A stretch of 64,000 bases of DNA from Nocardioides antri (GTDB lineage: Bacteria; Actinomycetota; Actinomycetes; Propionibacteriales; Nocardioidaceae), in contig NZ_VUJW01000001.1 in assembly GCF_008373765.1 (NCBI RefSeq), positions 248,189 through 312,188 of the forward strand, written 5' to 3'. The notes below the pieces were generated by a model. That model was not told where the DNA came from. It did no database searches and worked only from the letters and a program-made list of their open reading frames with translations. Shown in pieces: positions 61,032 to 64,000 of the stretch (the first letter of the stretch is position 1; the number at the start of each line of letters is the position of its first letter). The translations under genes and the position numbers were made by a program.

Positions 61032-62027
61032 ATGGAGATCCGCAACCTCGGTGCGAGTGGCCTGAAGATCTCGGCCATCGCCTACGGCAACTGGCTCACC
61101 CACGGCTCCCAGGTGGAGGAGGACGCCGCCCTGGCATGTGTCCGGCAGGCCCTCGAGGAGGGCATCACGACCTTCGACACCGCCGACGTCTACGCCAACA
61201 CCGCGGCGGAGAGCGTGCTCGGCAAGGCGCTGGCAGGGGAGCGGCGCGAGGGGCTCGAGATCTTCACCAAGGTCTTCTGGCCGACCGGCCCCGGCGCCCA
61301 CAACGACAAGGGGCTCTCCCGCAAGCACATCATGGAGTCGATCGACGGCTCGCTGCGGAGGCTCGGCACCGACTACGTCGACCTCTACCAGGCGCACCGC
61401 TACGACCACGGCACCCCGCTCGAGGAGACGATGGTCGCCTTCGCCGACGTCGTCCGGGCCGGCAAGGCGCTCTACATCGGCGTCTCGGAGTGGCGCGCCG
61501 AGGAGATCCGGGCCGCCGCCGAGCTCGCCCGCGAGCTGCGGGTGCCGCTGGTGTCCAACCAGCCGCAGTACTCCATGCTCTGGCGGGTCATCGAGGCCGA
61601 GGTGGTGCCGACCAGCCGCGAGCTCGGGATCGGCCAGGTCGTCTGGTCGCCCATCGCGCAGGGCGTGCTGACCGGCAAGTACCTCCCGGGCCAGGCGCCG
61701 CCGGCCGGCTCCCGTGCGACCGACGACAAGGGCGGCGCTGACATGATCTCGCGCTGGCTCGAGGACGACGTGCTGGAGAAGGTCCAGCAGCTGCGGCCGA
61801 TCGCAGACGAGGTCGGGCTCACCCTGGCTCAGCTCGCCGTCGCCTGGGTGCTGCAGAACGACAACGTCGCTGCCGCGATCATCGGCGCCTCGCGCCCCGA
61901 GCAGGTCACCGAGAACGTCAAGGCGGCCGGCGTCGTCCTCGACGAGGCGACGATGCGCGCCATCGACGACGTGGTCGGCCCGGTCGTGACCTCCGACCCG
62001 GCGCTCACCAGGTCGCCGCGGCTCTAG
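61032..62027 (+). CDS. Aldo/keto reductase (Kv-beta-like subgroup)
   Basis: A 331-residue TIM-barrel NADPH oxidoreductase. 'RNLGASGLKISAIAYGNWLT' opens the barrel. The catalytic tetrad appears as 'FDTADVYANTAAESVLGKAL' (Asp and Tyr near residues 48-54), 'IFTKVFW' (Lys near 80) and 'LYQAHRYDH' (His near 122). The C-terminal cofactor loop is 'AAIIGASRPEQVTENVKAAG' near 280. The pattern is closest to the AKR6/Kv-beta and YghZ-type enzymes that reduce aldehydes. The physiological substrate is unknown. Confidence 0.92.
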   Translation: MEIRNLGASGLKISAIAYGNWLTHGSQVEEDAALACVRQALEEGITTFDTADVYANTAAESVLGKALAGERREGLEIFTKVFWPTGPGAHNDKGLSRKHIMESIDGSLRRLGTDYVDLYQAHRYDHGTPLEETMVAFADVVRAGKALYIGVSEWRAEEIRAAAELARELRVPLVSNQPQYSMLWRVIEAEVVPTSRELGIGQVVWSPIAQGVLTGKYLPGQAPPAGSRATDDKGGADMISRWLEDDVLEKVQQLRPIADEVGLTLAQLAVAWVLQNDNVAAAIIGASRPEQVTENVKAAGVVLDEATMRAIDDVVGPVVTSDPALTRSPRL

Positions 62028-62045
62028 CGACGCGCTCGCGCCGGT

Positions 62046-62636
62046 CTAGCGGTAGTCGTCGGGGAGGGTCTGGCCGATCTTGACCTTTGCCTTGGGCATC
62101 CGCATGAACTTCATCTGCAGCGACCGCATCACGGCGTAGTAGGTCGTGCCGTTGAGCGGCTCGCCCGGGAACCGGCGGGTGAGCTCCCTCCGCAGCCGGA
62201 AGCGGAGGACCACCATGTCGACGATGACGAACAGGAACGTCGCCATCATGATCAGCGTGCTGGCCTGGCGGAGCGTGGGCTGGCCGGAGTAGCCGAGGAC
62301 CATGCTGATGATGAGCAGCGGGATGAGCAGCTCGACCAGCGAGAACCGGCTGTCGACGTAGTCGCGGATGAACCGGCGGACAGGGCCCTTGTCGCGCGGC
62401 AGCAGGTAGCGCTCGTCGCCGGTCTTCATCGCCTGGCGGATCTTGCGGCTGTTCTCCGTCCGGACCTCGCGCTCACGCGCGGCCTGCTCCTTGCGCGTGC
62501 GCGGCGTCCGTGCCTTGGCCCGTGCGAGCGCCTCGGCCTCCTTGCGCTTCGGCGTCGGGCGACCCTTGCCGCCCGGCTTGGAGACCTCGGTCCCGACCGG
62601 CTCGGGCTCGGACTTGGTACGGCGGAACACGCTCAT
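62046..62636 (-). CDS. DUF3043 membrane protein
   Basis: A 196-residue actinobacterial DUF3043 protein. The N-terminal 85 residues are highly charged (Lys/Arg/Glu, 'KRKEAEALARAKARTPRTRK'). Two transmembrane helices follow, near 98-117 ('LVELLIPLLIISMVLGYSG') and 125-145 ('STLIMMATFLFVIVDMVVLR'), then a basic tail with 'TTYYAVMRSLQMKFMRMPK'. Function is unknown. ATG 62636 is chosen; the frame is open upstream but overlaps nadA. It lies 25 bases downstream of nadA and is probably cotranscribed. Confidence 0.85.
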   Translation of the reverse strand: MSVFRRTKSEPEPVGTEVSKPGGKGRPTPKRKEAEALARAKARTPRTRKEQAAREREVRTENSRKIRQAMKTGDERYLLPRDKGPVRRFIRDYVDSRFSLVELLIPLLIISMVLGYSGQPTLRQASTLIMMATFLFVIVDMVVLRFRLRRELTRRFPGEPLNGTTYYAVMRSLQMKFMRMPKAKVKIGQTLPDDYR

Positions 62637-62661
62637 CGGCCCCTTTGTCAGCGGTCTGGTG

Positions 62662-63846
62662 TCAGTCGCGGTGGCTCTTGCCGGGCAGGTCCAGCATCCG
62701 CTGGAGCGCGACCAGCGCCTCCCGCTCGGTCGTCGGGTCGACCTCGATCCGGTTGACCACGACACCCTCGACCAGCGACTCCATCGCCCACACGAAGTGG
62801 GGGAGGTCGATGCGGTTCATCGTCGCGCAGTAGCAGACGTTGCGGTCCAGGAAGACGATGTTCTTGTCCGGGTGGGCGTCGGCCAGCCGCTGGACCAGGT
62901 TGAGCTCGGTGCCGATCGCCCAGCTCGAGCCCGCCGGGGCCGCCTCGACGGTCTTGATGATGTATTCGGTCGACCCGACGAAGTCGGCCTTGAGCACCAC
63001 CTCGTGCTGGCACTCGGGGTGCACGAGCACGTTGAGGTCGGGGATCTTCGCGCGCAGCTCGTCGATCACGTCGGCGGAGAAGCGGCCGTGCACGGAGCAG
63101 TGGCCCTTCCACAGGATCATCTTGGCGTCGCGGAGCTCCTCGGCGGTCAGCCCGCCGTTGGGCTTGAAGGGGTTCCAGACGACGCAGTCGTCGAGGCTCA
63201 GGCCCAGCTTGAGCACGGCGGTGTTGCGGCCGAGGTGCTGGTCGGGCAGGAACAGGACCTTTGTGCCTGAGTTGTCAGCGCCCTTCTGCTCGAATGCCCA
63301 GTCGAGCGCCACCTCGGCGTTCGACGACGTGCAGACGACACCGCCGTTGCGACCGCAGAACGCCTTGATGTCGGCGCTGGAGTTCATGTAGGTGACCGGG
63401 ACGACCTGGTCCTGGACGCCAGCCGCAGCCATGGCCTCCCAGGCCTTCTCGACCTGTGCGATCCGGGCCATGTCGGCCATGGAGCAGCCGGCCGCGAGGT
63501 CGGGGAGGATGACCTGCTGGTGCGGCCCGGTCAGGATGTCGGCGGACTCGGCCATGAAGTGAACGCCGCAGAAGACGATGTACTCCGCCTCCGGCCGGGC
63601 CGCCGCGTCGCGGGCCAACTTGAACGAGTCACCGGTCACGTCGGCGAACTGGATCACCTCGTCGCGCTGGTAGTGGTGACCCAGCACGAACACCCTGTCC
63701 CCGAGCGCCTCCTTGGCCGCGCGTGCCCGCGCGACGAGGTCGGGGTCGGAGGCCGCCGGCAGGTCGCCCGGGCACTCGACGCCACGCTCGGAGAGCTGGT
63801 CGGTGCCGCGGCCGAGCGGCAGCAGCGGGAGGTCGACGGTGGTCAT
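62662..63846 (-). CDS. nadA: Quinolinate synthase
   Basis: NadA condenses iminoaspartate with dihydroxyacetone phosphate to quinolinate in NAD synthesis, using a [4Fe-4S] cluster. The 394-residue protein has three pseudo-repeats. Likely cluster cysteines are in 'IVFCGVHFMAESADIL', 'VHPECQHEVVLKADFVGST' and 'RNVCYCATMNRIDL'. 'VLGHHYQRDEVIQFADVTGD' holds substrate-binding His and Tyr. The length fits the long actinobacterial form. nadB and nadC, usually next in the operon, are not downstream; DUF3043 is. Confidence 0.94.
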   Translation of the reverse strand: MTTVDLPLLPLGRGTDQLSERGVECPGDLPAASDPDLVARARAAKEALGDRVFVLGHHYQRDEVIQFADVTGDSFKLARDAAARPEAEYIVFCGVHFMAESADILTGPHQQVILPDLAAGCSMADMARIAQVEKAWEAMAAAGVQDQVVPVTYMNSSADIKAFCGRNGGVVCTSSNAEVALDWAFEQKGADNSGTKVLFLPDQHLGRNTAVLKLGLSLDDCVVWNPFKPNGGLTAEELRDAKMILWKGHCSVHGRFSADVIDELRAKIPDLNVLVHPECQHEVVLKADFVGSTEYIIKTVEAAPAGSSWAIGTELNLVQRLADAHPDKNIVFLDRNVCYCATMNRIDLPHFVWAMESLVEGVVVNRIEVDPTTEREALVALQRMLDLPGKSHRD

Positions 63847-63852
63847 GGTCGA

Positions 63853-63858
63853 ATCCTA
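63853..63858 (-). promoter_or_regulatory. -10 hexamer for nadA
   Basis: Reads TAGGAT on the minus strand, six bases before the nadA ATG; fits TAnnnT and leaderless initiation. Confidence 0.45.
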
Positions 63859-63910
63859 TTCTGCGCCTGGGCGGGCGCCGATTCGTGGCTGAGCGCTGGG
63901 CAGCGCACGC

Positions 63911-64000
63911 CTAGAGCAGGGCACCGTTGTGAACGTACGGCGTGGGTGGTGCCATTCCGCGTACGCCGAGATAGCCCGACTGGGCGAGCTCGAGGCCGGC
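63911..64000 (-). CDS. C-terminal end of an unidentified protein (partial)
   Basis: The last 29 codons and TAG stop of a minus-strand frame that is open to the window edge, ending 'GYLGVRGMAPPTPYVHNGALL'-like (first and last residues given in part). G/C-rich third positions and position upstream of nadA on the same strand make a real gene plausible, but the fragment is too short to identify. It would end 65 bases before the nadA start. Confidence 0.4.
   Translation of the reverse strand, partial: AGLELAQSGYLGVRGMAPPTPYVHNGALL

Overview
The window is about 72% G+C by eye, densely coded on both strands, and reads as a chromosomal segment of a high-GC actinobacterium, most likely a Nocardioides-like member of the Propionibacteriales. 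The evidence is the actinobacterial mismatch endonuclease NucS, SigE-family ECF sigma factors paired with membrane proteins, crotonyl-CoA carboxylase/reductase, DUF3043 and DUF4439 proteins, many GTG starts, and short NusA and long InfB proteins. This taxonomic call is inference from gene content. No rRNA, tRNA, CRISPR array, insertion sequence, transposase or integrase was seen, and no stretch over 300 bases lacks a gene.

Layout. 1-4.7 kb: end of a D-amino-acid oxidase-like gene, DUF952, a secreted lipase, NucS, an unusual 3-hydroxyacyl-CoA dehydrogenase and two secreted DUF4189 paralogues. 4.7-10.8 kb: two ECF sigma/membrane-protein modules flanking an alpha/beta hydrolase and a divergent CGNR regulator/EamA exporter pair. 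10.7-16 kb: a leftward set of AI-2E-type permease, DivIVA-like coiled-coil protein and an MMPL transporter with a degenerate kinase C-lobe fused to its C-terminus. 16-22.6 kb: acyl-CoA carbon metabolism (crotonyl-CoA carboxylase/reductase, methylmalonyl-CoA epimerase, thiolase, MeaB GTPase) around a 5-oxoprolinase operon (pxpABC). 22.6-35.5 kb: a polysaccharide deacetylase, then dxr-rip1-ispG, which is separated from its usual GNAT neighbour by four tandem, opposite-strand, secreted GH16 glycoside hydrolases; DoxX-like, proS and a HAD hydrolase follow.

35.6-46.5 kb: a secreted M43 metalloprotease, a ferritin-like/lipoprotein pair, then the translation cluster rimP-nusA-[lipoprotein]-ylxR-infB-rbfA-truB-ribF. 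46.5-56.2 kb: a membrane protein, a molybdopterin oxidoreductase, a nucleoside hydrolase, rpsO-pnp, an M16 peptidase, a methyltransferase and dapB. 56.4-60.4 kb: a polyol-uptake locus (DeoR repressor and zinc dehydrogenase divergent from a mannitol-type PTS IICBA). 60.4-64 kb: GNAT, aldo/keto reductase, DUF3043 and nadA.

How the parts work together. Thiolase, 3-hydroxyacyl-CoA dehydrogenase, Ccr, epimerase and MeaB fit ethylmalonyl-CoA or butyryl/propionyl-CoA flux. Dxr and IspG are two steps of the MEP isoprenoid pathway. RimP, NusA, InfB, RbfA, TruB, S15 and PNPase form the usual ribosome/RNA set. The most unusual features are the GH16 array, the MMPL-pseudokinase fusion, the duplicated-domain dehydrogenase, an inverted-repeat operator at the CGNR/EamA start, and a recurrent TAnnnT hexamer 6-8 bases before start codons, which points to widespread leaderless transcription.
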